Counted from the stretch's first letter, positions 16,086-25,534 are shown. The stretch: DNA of 64,000 nucleotides from an uncultured Duncaniella sp. (GCA_910577335.1 CAJTMJ010000014.1:1-64000), one strand, 5' to 3'. Translations and numbers: made by a program. Notes: generated by a model from the sequence alone, not told the origin.

Positions 16086-19000
16086 ATGAAGAACATTTGT
16101 TTTCAAATGAGTCGGAAAGCGTGGCTGGTCGCCTTTATGGTGCTTTGTCTCTCTTTCCCTGCTTTAGCGCAGAAGATTACAGTCAAAGGTACTGTAATTG
16201 ATCCCGAGGGAGAACCTCTCATCGGTGCGAGTGTCGTGGTCCAAGGTGAAACCATGGGCGTGGCTACCGACATCGACGGTAACTACTCCATTCAGGCTCC
16301 CGCCAACGGAACTCTTATCTTTTCATACGTAGGTTATGATACTCAGGAGATCGCCATCAACGGTCGTGAGGTCATCGACGTACAGATGAAAGAAAATTCA
16401 GTGCTCCTTGGCGAAGTCGTAGCCATCGGTTACGGTACCGTTAAGAAGAGCGACGCAACCGGTTCGGTCGCAACCGTGAAACCTTCCGAAATCGAAGCCG
16501 GTCTTGCAACATCAGCCCAAGATCTTCTTGTCGGCGCATCTCCGGGTGTTGTCGTTACAACTGACGGTAACCCCTCAGGCGGTGCCTCAATCCAGATCCG
16601 TGGTGGTGCATCGCTCGCAGCATCCAACGACCCTCTTATCGTGATTGACGGTGTGCCTATGAACACACAGGGTGTGACAGGCGCATCTAACCCACTTGCT
16701 CTCGTCTCACCTGAAAACGTTGAGTCAATGACCATTCTTAAGGACGCATCAGCAACCGCCATCTACGGTTCACGTGCGTCAAACGGTGTCATCATCATCA
16801 CCACCAAGAAAGGTCTTTCAGGCCGTCCGCAGGTTAACTTCACCATGAACGGCTATGTAAACACTCCCCGTAAGTACCTTAACATGATGAGTCCTGACGA
16901 ATTCCGTCGCTTCATCATCAGCGAATACGGCGAAGGCTCTGATCAGGCTAACGCACTCGGCAATGCCAACACCGACTGGATGAAGGCAGCCATGCGCACC
17001 ACCTTATCTACCGACTACAGCCTTAGTGTCGGTGGTACCGCCGGTTTCCTCCCCTATCGTGTCGCTGTCAGCTATACCGACAACAACGGTATCCTTAAGC
17101 GCACCGACATGGACCGCGTGACCGCATCTTTGAACCTCACTCCGAAGTTCTTCAACGACCTTCTTTCAGTGAACGCAAATGTCAAAGGCGCATATATCCA
17201 CAACAACTACGCCGACAACACTCTCGGCACTTGCGCCAGCATGAACCCCACAATTCCTATCCGTGACTTCGAAAACGGTTCACCCGCATTCGGATACTGG
17301 ACATCTTATATAGGTGGCGGTCTTCTTGCAGGTCCTGACACCCCCGGTACACAGATCAACTCAACAACCGCCCCTCTTAACCCTATCGCAGCTATCGAAG
17401 GTAAGGAATCAAGCGGTAAGGCTTGGCAGTCAATCGGTAACCTCCAGCTCGACCTGAAGATGCCGTTCCTCACCGACCTTCGTGCAAACCTTAACCTCGG
17501 TTATGACTATCAGCACGGCACATGGGAAGGCGGACTCCTCCCCTTCACTCCCGATGCTTGGACAGGCGGTTATCAGATCATCAACCCCAAGGGTGAAATC
17601 CAGTCAATCAAGGATGGTGGTGTGTCACGCACAAAACAGTTCCAGACCCGTACCAACCTTCTTCTTGACTTCTACTTCAACTACAATCACGAATTCAAGG
17701 ATATCGCTTCTACCCTCGACGTGACCGCCGGTTACTCTTGGCAGAAGTTCCACAACAAGTATCGTTCACGCACATGGGTGAGCGAAGTCGGCGATCCAGC
17801 CCACAGCGAATATATCGGTGTTCAGGCTAACCCGACCTCAGTTGACATCGAACCCCTCCAGCTCGTTTCGTTCTTCGGACGTGCCAACTTCACATTCCTC
17901 AACAAATATCTCATCACTGCCACTGTACGTCGTGACGGTACAAGCCGTTTCTCAAAGGATCACCGCTGGGGTACCTTCCCGTCAGTTGCTCTCGGTTGGA
18001 AGATTCTTGAAGAGGACTTCATGGAAGGCGCTCGCGGCTTCATGAACGAACTTAAGATCCGTGGCGGTTACGGTGTGACCGGTCAGCAGGACCTTGGCGG
18101 TTCACTCTTCCCCTACCTCCCGGTTTATTGGACTTCAACCGACGGGACACACCTCTATCCCTCGCTAACAGGGGGGGCTACAGGCAATTACCCTATTACT
18201 CCTGATGCTTACAACGCCGATATCAAGTGGGAAGAAACCCACACTTGGAACGGCGGTATCGACTTCGGTTTCCTCAACAACCGCATCGTGGGTAGCTTCG
18301 ACTTCTACCAGCGTAAGACTAAGGACCTTCTCACTTTCGCCAACTACCCCGCAGGTTCTAACCTCACCAACAAGGGTAACATGAACATCGGTGACCTTGA
18401 GAACACAGGTATTGAATTCACCATCACTACCCGTCCGGTAGTCAACAACAACCTCACTTGGACTTCAGCATTCAACATCGCTTACAACAAGAACAAGATC
18501 ACACGTCTCGCTGAAGGCGCCGATACTCAGACCGGTGGTATCTCAGCAGGTACAGGCGGTACAATCCAGAAACATGAGGTAGGCTATCCCGCTTACAGCT
18601 TCTATGTTTACGAGCAGGTTTACGGTGCCGACGGCAATCCTCTTGAAGGTGTGTTCGTTGACCGCAACGGCGACGGTGAAATCAACGAAGCTGACAAGTA
18701 CCTCTATCATAGCAAGAATCCTAAAGTGACTTTCACTTGGAACAACACTGTGAACTATAAGAACTGGGACTTTGGTATCGTTCTCCGTGCCAACATCGGC
18801 AACTGGGTTTACAACAACACTCAGGCTTCTAACGTGATCAAACAGGCTAACAACGCACTTCCGTTGAGCAACCTCATGGCTGACACCTTCCTGTTTGAAT
18901 CAACTTCAATCCAGACCATCATGAGTGACTACTTCGTGCAGAACGCTTCGTTCCTCCGCTGCGACAACATCACTCTCGGTTACACTTGGAGCAACCTTTT

Positions 19001-19157
19001 CAACGACAATCTCCGTCTCCGTCTCTACGGTGCCGTGCAGAACCCCTTCGTAATCACCAAGTATAAAGGTCTTGACCCGGAAATCTCTTCCGGTATCGAC
19101 AATGGTGTATACCCCAACCCGTTGACATTCACATTCGGTGTGGTTGCCTCATTCTAA
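16086..19157 (+). CDS. SusC/RagA TonB-linked outer-membrane transporter
   Basis: 1023-aa outer-membrane importer for oligosaccharides or similar ligands, powered through TonB. Signal peptide ~1-29 (ending FPALAQ). A carboxypeptidase-regulatory-like domain ~30-112 (VKGTVIDPEGEPLIGASVVV..DGNYSI) is followed by the SusC signature and plug (GYGTVKKSDATGSVATV, IQIRGGASL, DPLIVIDGVPMN, SATAIYGSRASNGVIIITTKKG, ~130-240). A 22-strand barrel follows, ending in an aromatic residue (FTFGVVASF). Full length and intact. First gene of a four-gene operon with SusD and two SusE/F-like lipoproteins; codon use suggests high expression. The ligand cannot be told from sequence. Confidence 0.96.
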   Translation: MKNICFQMSRKAWLVAFMVLCLSFPALAQKITVKGTVIDPEGEPLIGASVVVQGETMGVATDIDGNYSIQAPANGTLIFSYVGYDTQEIAINGREVIDVQMKENSVLLGEVVAIGYGTVKKSDATGSVATVKPSEIEAGLATSAQDLLVGASPGVVVTTDGNPSGGASIQIRGGASLAASNDPLIVIDGVPMNTQGVTGASNPLALVSPENVESMTILKDASATAIYGSRASNGVIIITTKKGLSGRPQVNFTMNGYVNTPRKYLNMMSPDEFRRFIISEYGEGSDQANALGNANTDWMKAAMRTTLSTDYSLSVGGTAGFLPYRVAVSYTDNNGILKRTDMDRVTASLNLTPKFFNDLLSVNANVKGAYIHNNYADNTLGTCASMNPTIPIRDFENGSPAFGYWTSYIGGGLLAGPDTPGTQINSTTAPLNPIAAIEGKESSGKAWQSIGNLQLDLKMPFLTDLRANLNLGYDYQHGTWEGGLLPFTPDAWTGGYQIINPKGEIQSIKDGGVSRTKQFQTRTNLLLDFYFNYNHEFKDIASTLDVTAGYSWQKFHNKYRSRTWVSEVGDPAHSEYIGVQANPTSVDIEPLQLVSFFGRANFTFLNKYLITATVRRDGTSRFSKDHRWGTFPSVALGWKILEEDFMEGARGFMNELKIRGGYGVTGQQDLGGSLFPYLPVYWTSTDGTHLYPSLTGGATGNYPITPDAYNADIKWEETHTWNGGIDFGFLNNRIVGSFDFYQRKTKDLLTFANYPAGSNLTNKGNMNIGDLENTGIEFTITTRPVVNNNLTWTSAFNIAYNKNKITRLAEGADTQTGGISAGTGGTIQKHEVGYPAYSFYVYEQVYGADGNPLEGVFVDRNGDGEINEADKYLYHSKNPKVTFTWNNTVNYKNWDFGIVLRANIGNWVYNNTQASNVIKQANNALPLSNLMADTFLFESTSIQTIMSDYFVQNASFLRCDNITLGYTWSNLFNDNLRLRLYGAVQNPFVITKYKGLDPEISSGIDNGVYPNPLTFTFGVVASF

Positions 19158-19202
19158 AAAACCATAGAGTTTAATTATTCATCATCTACGAAACAATAGA
19201 CT

Positions 19203-20768
19203 ATGAAATTTTCAAAATATATCATTCTCAGCGGAATCGCCCTCACTATGGGTTTCACCTCTTGCGTCGATGACCTTGACGTAAAGCCCGAGGATCCCGA
19301 TTCAAAAACTGAGCTTACCACTGCACAGGAATACTACGATCTCCTCGCACGCGCATACGGCGGTCTTGTGCTCGAAGGTGGTATATCTGTTGACGACGGC
19401 GGTGCCGGCGTATACACCCGCCAGCTTTGGAACCTTCAGGAACTCCCTACCGATGAAGCTCTCATCGGTAAGAACTGGAATGACGCAGGTATCGACGAAC
19501 TCGATTTCAATACTTGGTCAGGTGACAACCACTGGCTCTACGAATGTTTCTGCCGTTTCAACTATCAGATAGCACTCTGCAACGAGTTCCTCCGCACCAT
19601 CGACAAGGCTGGCAGCCTTATACCTGACGAAGGTATCGACGGTAAGAACATGCTTAAGGTCGAAGCTCGTGTGCTCCGTGACCTCTCTTACTACCACATG
19701 ATCGACATCTTCGGTCGCGGACCTTGGACTGATGAAAATTCAGTTGTGGGCGCTATACCTCCCACTTACGACCGCAAGCAGCTTTTCGACGCTGTGGTTG
19801 CTGACCTCGTTGACGCTGTGCCTCAGCTCACACCCGCTTCTCAGCAGCGTTACGGTCGTATCTCTCGTGAAGCCGGTTACATGCTTCTCGCAAAGATGTA
19901 CCTCAATGCCGAGGTTTACACCGGTACAGGAATGTGGCAGGAATGTGCCAACGCTTGTAACGAAATCCTCAAGACCATCAACACACTCGCTCCCGAGTAC
20001 AAGTATCTGTTCTGCGGTTCCAATGACAAGTATGTCGGCAACGGCGAAATCCTTTGGTCAATTCCTCAGGATCAGAACACACTTCAGTGCTACGGTGGTA
20101 CCACTTATCTTTCAGGCGGTGCTTACAATGGCGAAGTTGATGTGACACCTTACGGTTGCGGCGCATCAGGCTGGGGTGGTCCCCGTGTACGCGCAGAGCT
20201 TTCAAAAGCCCTCAAGTCAAACGACAAACGTCGTCTTATCTATGAAGGTGACCTGAAAGAGGATATCTCAGCTTCTGGTCTTGACTCTTGGACTTCAACA
20301 GGCGAAGGTTACATGTGTATCAAGTATGTATACACCAATGAAGGTGACTACTACAACACTACCGGTAACAGCGGTTCACCCACAATCTTCAATTCAGCCG
20401 ACTTCCCCTTGTTCCGTCTCGCCGACACATTCCTTATGCTCGCCGAGTGTGAACTTCATGGCGCAAGCGGTTGCAACGGTCTCGCCCGCTACAATGACGT
20501 GCGTATCCGTGCCGGTCTCCCCGCTGTAGGTTCTTACACAGCTGACGATCTTCTTAACGAACGTCTCTGCGAACTTTACTGGGAAGGTCACCGTCGTTCC
20601 GACCTTGTACGCTTCGGCAAATTCGCCGGCAGCGCTTACAACTGGTCATGGAAAGGTGGCATAGAGAATGGCGCAGGCACACCCGCTTACCGCAACCTAT
20701 TCGCTATCCCGACTCAGTTCGTGCCCACTCTCGGTCAGAACGAAGGCTACGTGGGAGCTTCTAAATAA
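19203..20768 (+). CDS. SusD/RagB surface lipoprotein
   Basis: 521-aa glycan-binding lid of the SusC channel. The lipoprotein signal ends ALTMGFTSC (Cys22), with acidic residues right after it (VDDLDVKPED), the kind of surface export signal known in Bacteroidetes. SusD-like TPR helices are seen (EARVLRDLSYYHMIDIFGRGPW, ISREAGYMLLAKMYLNAEVYTG). The typical C-terminal part is LFRLADTFLMLAECEL..YNDVRIRAGLP..LLNERLCELYWEGHRRSDLVRFG. Starts 45 bp after the SusC stop. Complete. Confidence 0.96.
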   Translation: MKFSKYIILSGIALTMGFTSCVDDLDVKPEDPDSKTELTTAQEYYDLLARAYGGLVLEGGISVDDGGAGVYTRQLWNLQELPTDEALIGKNWNDAGIDELDFNTWSGDNHWLYECFCRFNYQIALCNEFLRTIDKAGSLIPDEGIDGKNMLKVEARVLRDLSYYHMIDIFGRGPWTDENSVVGAIPPTYDRKQLFDAVVADLVDAVPQLTPASQQRYGRISREAGYMLLAKMYLNAEVYTGTGMWQECANACNEILKTINTLAPEYKYLFCGSNDKYVGNGEILWSIPQDQNTLQCYGGTTYLSGGAYNGEVDVTPYGCGASGWGGPRVRAELSKALKSNDKRRLIYEGDLKEDISASGLDSWTSTGEGYMCIKYVYTNEGDYYNTTGNSGSPTIFNSADFPLFRLADTFLMLAECELHGASGCNGLARYNDVRIRAGLPAVGSYTADDLLNERLCELYWEGHRRSDLVRFGKFAGSAYNWSWKGGIENGAGTPAYRNLFAIPTQFVPTLGQNEGYVGASK

Positions 20769-20806
20769 TTCCATCATTCACAACTTCAAACAATATTTGA
20801 AATACG

Positions 20807-21892
20807 ATGAATAAACTTCATATTTTTGGCATGATGGCGTTGGCTATGGTCAGCTTCACCTCTTGTGAGGATGACACAGACCCCAAACTTCAGGAGCCTA
20901 CCGAGTTTGTGCTCAACACACCTCCATTTGCCACTCAGCTATATGATCTCACCCCCAACGGTGTGATTGAACTCACATGTTCTCAGCCTAACTATGGTCT
21001 GACACTCGCCACTACCTACGGTGTTGAAATATCAATGCTTGAGGACTTCGGCGCAAACCTCCCCGCTCCCGGCGAAGGTGAAGCACCCCATGCGGTGACC
21101 ATCCTTCCGGTAAATCCGCAGAGCGCTGTGATCGAGATTCCCGAATCAAAGATCGCTGAAGCCATCTGCGCTATGCGCGGCATCACTTCCGAGGAAGAAT
21201 ATACTGAAATACCCGCTCATCCGCTATATGTGCGCGCTCTTGCTCACATCAACAACCAGCCCGCTACCAAGATCACATCCAACACTGTGACTCTTACTCA
21301 GGTCAAAGGCTACTGCGCATTCGAAGCTAAGGTATATGACGTGATTTACACTCCGGGTAACTCTAACGGTTGGAGCCACGGTGACTCACAGCAGCTTCTT
21401 GCTTACGCTGAGGGTAAATATCGCGGATTCATGTTCATCAACGGTAGCTTCAAATTCACTCCTCAACCCAACTGGGATTCTGACTGGGGCGCAGGTGCTA
21501 CTGAAGGCACTCTCGAAGTCAAGGGTGGCGATATCGCAATGCCCGCTACCGGCGAAGGTCTCTACTATGCCGAAGTCGATGTCAATGCGCTCACCTACTC
21601 ACTCACATACGTATCAAGCGTAGGTGCTGTCGGTGACTTCAATGGCTGGGCTGCCGCAACTCCCGCAGAAATGAGCAATGCCGACAACTACCTCGTATGG
21701 ACTATCACCACTGACTTCACAGGTGGCGGCTTCAAGTTCATCTTCAACGGTCCTACCACTGAGTGGAAGTACAACCTTGGCGGAACATTTGACGAATTGG
21801 TATTCGATGGCGACAATCTTCCCGACGAAGCAGGTAGCCACACTGTGACACTCGATCTCAGAAAGATACCTTATACTGCAACCTTTGAGTAA
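20807..21892 (+). CDS. SusE-like outer-membrane lipoprotein
   Basis: 361-aa lipoprotein (signal MNKLHIFGMMALAMVSFTSC). An N-terminal SusE-type beta-sandwich (~30-160, EFVLNTPPFATQLYDLTPNGVIELTCSQPNYG) is followed by two SusE/F-like carbohydrate-binding modules: ~180-270 (YTPGNSNGWSHGDSQQLL..FKFTPQPNWDSDWG) and ~272-360 (AVGDFNGWAAATPAEMSN..FKFIFNG). Likely binds glycan on the cell surface next to SusCD. The last two modules are clearly related to those of the next gene. Gap to SusD is 38 bp. Confidence 0.9.
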   Translation: MNKLHIFGMMALAMVSFTSCEDDTDPKLQEPTEFVLNTPPFATQLYDLTPNGVIELTCSQPNYGLTLATTYGVEISMLEDFGANLPAPGEGEAPHAVTILPVNPQSAVIEIPESKIAEAICAMRGITSEEEYTEIPAHPLYVRALAHINNQPATKITSNTVTLTQVKGYCAFEAKVYDVIYTPGNSNGWSHGDSQQLLAYAEGKYRGFMFINGSFKFTPQPNWDSDWGAGATEGTLEVKGGDIAMPATGEGLYYAEVDVNALTYSLTYVSSVGAVGDFNGWAAATPAEMSNADNYLVWTITTDFTGGGFKFIFNGPTTEWKYNLGGTFDELVFDGDNLPDEAGSHTVTLDLRKIPYTATFE

Positions 21893-21909
21893 GATCTATT
21901 AATTCGCAT

Positions 21910-21940
21910 GACCGTGGATGTCACCACGGCAACCACGGTC
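21910..21940 (+). other. Intercistronic hairpin between the two SusE/F-like genes
   Basis: GACCGTGG (21910-21917) pairs with CCACGGTC (21933-21940). An alternative smaller pairing uses CCACGG at 21924-21929. No T run follows, so it is more likely an mRNA-processing or stability element than a terminator. Confidence 0.55.
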
Positions 21941-21956
21941 ACGCTTTAATCTAAAA

Positions 21957-23402
21957 ATGAAAATTCCAAATATGAAATATTCAGCATTATTCGGGTTGGC
22001 AGCTCTCGCTCTCGGTTTCGCCGCTTGCGATGACATAGAGGACTCAAACAGTCTTCCCCAGTCCAATCCACAGCTCGACATAGTGAAGGCTGACAATGTT
22101 TCAGTAGCAGCAGCTCCTGCAGCTTCCGGAACCATTGACCTTGAAGCCCTCAACAACTCAGCGTCTACTGTAAATATTGCCAACGTGACCGAAGCATCAG
22201 ACTGGCCCGAAGGTTTCACCGCTTCCGTGCCTTTCATGCAGGTTTCCAACGATCAAAGCTTCTCAAAAGTCGAGACTGTGGAAACTACCATGGGTGCTGA
22301 AGGTGCGATACTCGTTGAGCCTGACGCATGGGAAACTGCCCACGTGGCTCTTTTCGGCAAGAATCCTAAAGCTTCTACAGCTTACGTACGCTTCCCGGTA
22401 ATCGCCGCTAACGGCGACCAGAAGGTACGCATGGGCGGTGAGGATTACTACTATGGTAATTTCAGCGTGTCAGTCAAGCCTTTCGACCTCTTCAACGGTC
22501 AGATTATCGAGGATTCTTATTACCTCATCACCAATGTTGACAACTGGGATTTCAGCAAGGCTATCAAGTTCAGCCGCACTGACGCAGATGTTTATGATGA
22601 TCCCGAATTCTCTGTTGTAGCCAATGTCAACGGCGCAGGTTACCAGTGGGCTATCATCCCCGCTTCAACCTACGATGCCGGCACTCTCGGTGCAGCATAC
22701 GGCGTGGCTGACCCGGCAGAAATGGCTGGCACACTCGTGGCTACTCCCGCAGGTCAGACCATCACTTACGGTTTGATTGACGCTGTTGGTCCTCACATGA
22801 TAAAGATCAACATGGAGAAGCTGACTTACGAGACCACACTTGCCATCCCGCAGCTTTACACCCCCGGCGACAGCAACGGTTGGAATCAGGGTGCATCTCA
22901 AATCCTTACCACTACTGACTATGTGACCTACACAGGCTACGCACATCTCTCAGGTGGCTTCAAGTTCACTTCTCAGCCCAACTGGGACGGTATCAACTAC
23001 GGTAACGCAGGTAATGGCGCACTCAGCACTGCCGGTGATGCAGGCAACCTCACAGTTGACGCCGACGGTCTCTACTGGTGTAACGCTAACATCGTGTCGC
23101 TCACTTACGCTCTCACCGAAATTAAGACTATCGGTCTTATCGGCGACGCAACTGCCGGCGGTTGGGACGCAAGCACACCTCTCCAGCCTTCTGCCGACTT
23201 CCTTACTTGGACCGGCACAGTAGAATTGAAGGATGGCGGATTTAAGTTCCGTGCCAACGACGGTTGGGATATCAACCTCGGCGGTTCACTCACTGACCTC
23301 ACCCAAAACGGCGACAACCTCGCCTCACCCGGTGCCGGAACATACGTAGTGACCCTCAACCTCAACGCAGTTCCCTACACAGCGACAATCACTAAGCAAT
23401 GA
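21957..23402 (+). CDS. SusF/SusE-like outer-membrane lipoprotein
   Basis: 481-aa surface lipoprotein when started at the ATG at 21957 (or 21972, MKYSALFGLAALALGFAAC). An upstream in-frame ATG at 21918 would bury the signal peptide and falls in the hairpin, so it is unlikely. After Cys come acidic residues (DDIEDS). It has an N-terminal SusE-like sandwich and a middle module, then two carbohydrate-binding modules (YTPGDSNGWNQGASQIL..FKFTSQPNWDG and LIGDATAGGWDASTPLQ..FKFRANDGW). These parallel the preceding gene module by module, indicating duplication. Last gene of the Sus operon. Confidence 0.88.
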   Translation: MKIPNMKYSALFGLAALALGFAACDDIEDSNSLPQSNPQLDIVKADNVSVAAAPAASGTIDLEALNNSASTVNIANVTEASDWPEGFTASVPFMQVSNDQSFSKVETVETTMGAEGAILVEPDAWETAHVALFGKNPKASTAYVRFPVIAANGDQKVRMGGEDYYYGNFSVSVKPFDLFNGQIIEDSYYLITNVDNWDFSKAIKFSRTDADVYDDPEFSVVANVNGAGYQWAIIPASTYDAGTLGAAYGVADPAEMAGTLVATPAGQTITYGLIDAVGPHMIKINMEKLTYETTLAIPQLYTPGDSNGWNQGASQILTTTDYVTYTGYAHLSGGFKFTSQPNWDGINYGNAGNGALSTAGDAGNLTVDADGLYWCNANIVSLTYALTEIKTIGLIGDATAGGWDASTPLQPSADFLTWTGTVELKDGGFKFRANDGWDINLGGSLTDLTQNGDNLASPGAGTYVVTLNLNAVPYTATITKQ

Positions 23403-23628
23403 ACAATTGACAATTGAAAATTGACATTTAACTTATAGGCTATGCCGCTTTGCTCTGCAAAGAATTGAAAATTAGTCCATCTGATTTGTCAATTTGATTT
23501 GTCAATTTGCTTCGCAAAAAAATGATAACTGTCAATTGTCAATTGTGAATTGCTAATTGCAACCTGAATAATTGTCAATTGTCAACTGTCAATTGTCAAT
23601 TGTGAATTGACCCTTATTTCACTCTAAG
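23403..23628. repeat. AT-rich CAATTG-type short repeat tract
   Basis: Many overlapping copies of CAATTGACAATTG / TTGTCAATTGTCAATTG-like words in both orientations, separated by irregular spacers. No gene and no constant spacer length. A similar tract lies at 40752-40901. Confidence 0.8.
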
Positions 23629-23631
23629 AAA

Positions 23632-23670
23632 GCCGCCCGAATGTTTCCGAAAGGAACATCCGGGCGGTGA
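23632..23670. terminator. Bidirectional terminator between Sus operon and AGCS gene
   Basis: CCGCCCGAATGTTTCC (23633-23648) pairs with GGAACATCCGGGCGG (23653-23667) around GAAA with one mismatch and a bulge. A/T-rich flanks lie on both sides. It is 32 bp past the stop of the minus-strand symporter gene. Confidence 0.75.
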
Positions 23671-23699
23671 TATTTTGTTCAATTGACAATTATCAATTG

Positions 23700-25127
23700 C
23701 TAATTGTTCCAGCATTCTGTTTCGTTGGCGATTTCGGGGATGGTGTTGGAGCTGTAGACGGGATCTTTGCCGGCTTTGCGCTGGGTGATGTAATCCTTTA
23801 ACAGTATCACAGCATATCTGCCAAGCATGAATATGGCACCAAGGTTGCATAAGGTCATAAGCGCCATGGTTATATCGGCAAAGCCCCACACCAAGTCAAG
23901 CGTGGTGATGCAACCAACATATACCACAGCAGCCACAAGCACACGGTAGACCTTTATAATCCATTCACGATTGTAGATAAAGCGGATATTGGTCTCCCCA
24001 TAATAATAGTTGGCGATTATACTCGTGAATGCGAAGAAAAATATGGCGATGCTTACAAAAATCGAGCCGAACTGATGTCCCCCTCCAAGCTCTGCATCAA
24101 TCGCCTGTTGGGTCAGCACAATACCGTCGTGACCTTCGATGAAAATACCGCTGCAAAGGATTATGAAAGCCGTAGATGTACATACAAGCATCGTATCGGT
24201 ATATACGCCCAATGCCTGAATCAAACCCTGCTTCACGGGATGGGTCACCGAGGCTGTTGCGGCAGCGTTTGGAGTAGAACCCTCGCCGGCTTCGTTGCTG
24301 AACAGACCTCGCTTCACTCCCATTATTATAGCCGCACCGAGAGTGCCACCCAATGCCTGATTCACACCGAAAGCATTTTCAAAAATCATAGCGAATATCT
24401 CGGGGATGCGGGTGATATTCATTATTATAATCACAATAGCAAGGAGTATATAGGCTATCGCCATGACAGGGACTACTATCTCACTGAATCGGGACACACG
24501 CTGCACACCTCCCCATATCACCACGATGGTCAATAGTGTCAGGATTATTGCCATCCATTCTTTGGGGAAAGAGAAACAGGCATTAAATGCGTCAGAGACG
24601 GTGTTTGACTGCACGGAATTGAATGCAAAACCGAATGTCAAGGTGATAAGGATAGCAAATGTCACAGCCCACCAACGTTTATGAAGTCCCTTTTGGATAT
24701 AATATGCAGGACCACCCATAAACGACTTTTCACCTTTCACTTTGAAGAGCTGCGCAAGAGTCGATTCCACAAATGCACTCGAAGCACCTAACAATGCTAT
24801 GATCCACATCCAGAATACTGCGCCGGGACCTCCAAGGGCTATAGCAGTAGCCACACCTGCGAGGTTGCCGGTGCCAACACGTGAGGCAATCGAGAGTGCG
24901 AACGCCTGAAATGAACTGATGGTGCCATGCGACGGCTCATCATTCTTACGCCGGTCGTTGTCTCGTTTACCCGACTTAACGAGCAGCCGGCACATCTCCC
25001 CTATCATACGGAACTGCACGCCCCGTGTTATAAATGTGAAAAACAAAGCTGCAATCAGCAGCACCGTCACCATAACATAATCAGTAAGCACCCCGCTTAC
25101 CGCATTTACCATATCCTGTAGAGTCAT
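23700..25127 (-). CDS. AGCS family alanine/glycine:sodium symporter
   Basis: Inner-membrane symporter of the alanine-or-glycine:cation family. About 475 aa when started at MTLQDMVNAVSGVLTDYV (25127). An upstream in-frame ATG at 25211 would add 28 residues that resist alignment with the family start. Family landmarks: SSFQAFALSIASRVGTGNLAGVATAIALGGPGAVFWMWI, FMGGPAYYIQKGL, and GVKRGLFSNEAGEGSTPNAAATA (the AGCS signature), with about ten transmembrane helices. The C-terminal end is hydrophilic (AGKDPVYSSNTIPEIANETECWNN). Stands alone on the minus strand. Confidence 0.92.
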   Translation of the reverse strand: MTLQDMVNAVSGVLTDYVMVTVLLIAALFFTFITRGVQFRMIGEMCRLLVKSGKRDNDRRKNDEPSHGTISSFQAFALSIASRVGTGNLAGVATAIALGGPGAVFWMWIIALLGASSAFVESTLAQLFKVKGEKSFMGGPAYYIQKGLHKRWWAVTFAILITLTFGFAFNSVQSNTVSDAFNACFSFPKEWMAIILTLLTIVVIWGGVQRVSRFSEIVVPVMAIAYILLAIVIIIMNITRIPEIFAMIFENAFGVNQALGGTLGAAIIMGVKRGLFSNEAGEGSTPNAAATASVTHPVKQGLIQALGVYTDTMLVCTSTAFIILCSGIFIEGHDGIVLTQQAIDAELGGGHQFGSIFVSIAIFFFAFTSIIANYYYGETNIRFIYNREWIIKVYRVLVAAVVYVGCITTLDLVWGFADITMALMTLCNLGAIFMLGRYAVILLKDYITQRKAGKDPVYSSNTIPEIANETECWNN

Positions 25128-25220
25128 AATCGTATAATCAATTAACGCATGTATAATATATCCTACAAAAATAGTACAAAAATTGCTTTTCTGCACTATT
25201 TTTTGAATCATACACCCCTT

Positions 25221-25255
25221 TAACTGATTTAAACTTCTTATAAAAGGTTAAATCA
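25221..25255 (+). repeat. Solo end related to the 194-bp element
   Basis: About 35 bp beginning TAACTGATTTAAACTTC resembles the left end of the 194-bp element, including the following GTTAAA segment, but the rest of the element is absent. It lies 84 bp left of copy 2. Confidence 0.6.
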
Positions 25256-25271
25256 ACGTCATTAAAAACAA

Positions 25272-25296
25272 AAGCCGTGCCTGAAAAGCACGGCAG
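25272..25296. terminator. Hairpin with GCCGTGC/GCACGGC stem
   Basis: GCCGTGC (25274-25280) pairs with GCACGGC (25288-25294) around CTGAAAA, with A-rich sequence on the left and T-rich on the right. It lies upstream of the symporter gene, so it could end transcription coming from hicB. Direction uncertain. Confidence 0.5.
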
Positions 25297-25338
25297 AACA
25301 TTTATTTTACAAAGCATCACTCTCACGAGTGATAATAT

Positions 25339-25532
25339 TGAACTGATTTAAACTTTTTATAAACTGTTAAACTCAAGCTGAAAATTACTTTGTTTTCAAT
25401 CTTTGATGCTCTTTTCGGCTGAATTATCAGCATCTCTTCGGTCACTTAGCTCGCTAAGCTCCCTCATCGAGCTAATAATTCATCTCGAAAATAGCTTCAA
25501 ATCTTAAAAAATAAAAAGTTTAAATCAGTTCA
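25339..25532 (+). repeat. 194-bp foldback element, copy 2
   Basis: Same length, ends and orientation as 10447-10640, with 22-bp perfect terminal inverted repeats (25339-25360 and 25511-25532). It begins after GATAATAT and ends two bases before the hicB stop codon. Seven substitutions separate the copies. Two of them (GAAGC/GCATC against GATGC/GCTTC) are exchanged between the two arms. Confidence 0.9.
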
Positions 25533-25534
25533 TT

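Noticed and set aside
23403..23628. Possible CRISPR array
   Set aside because: Repeats are short, overlapping, in both orientations and have no constant spacers; no cas genes in the window.
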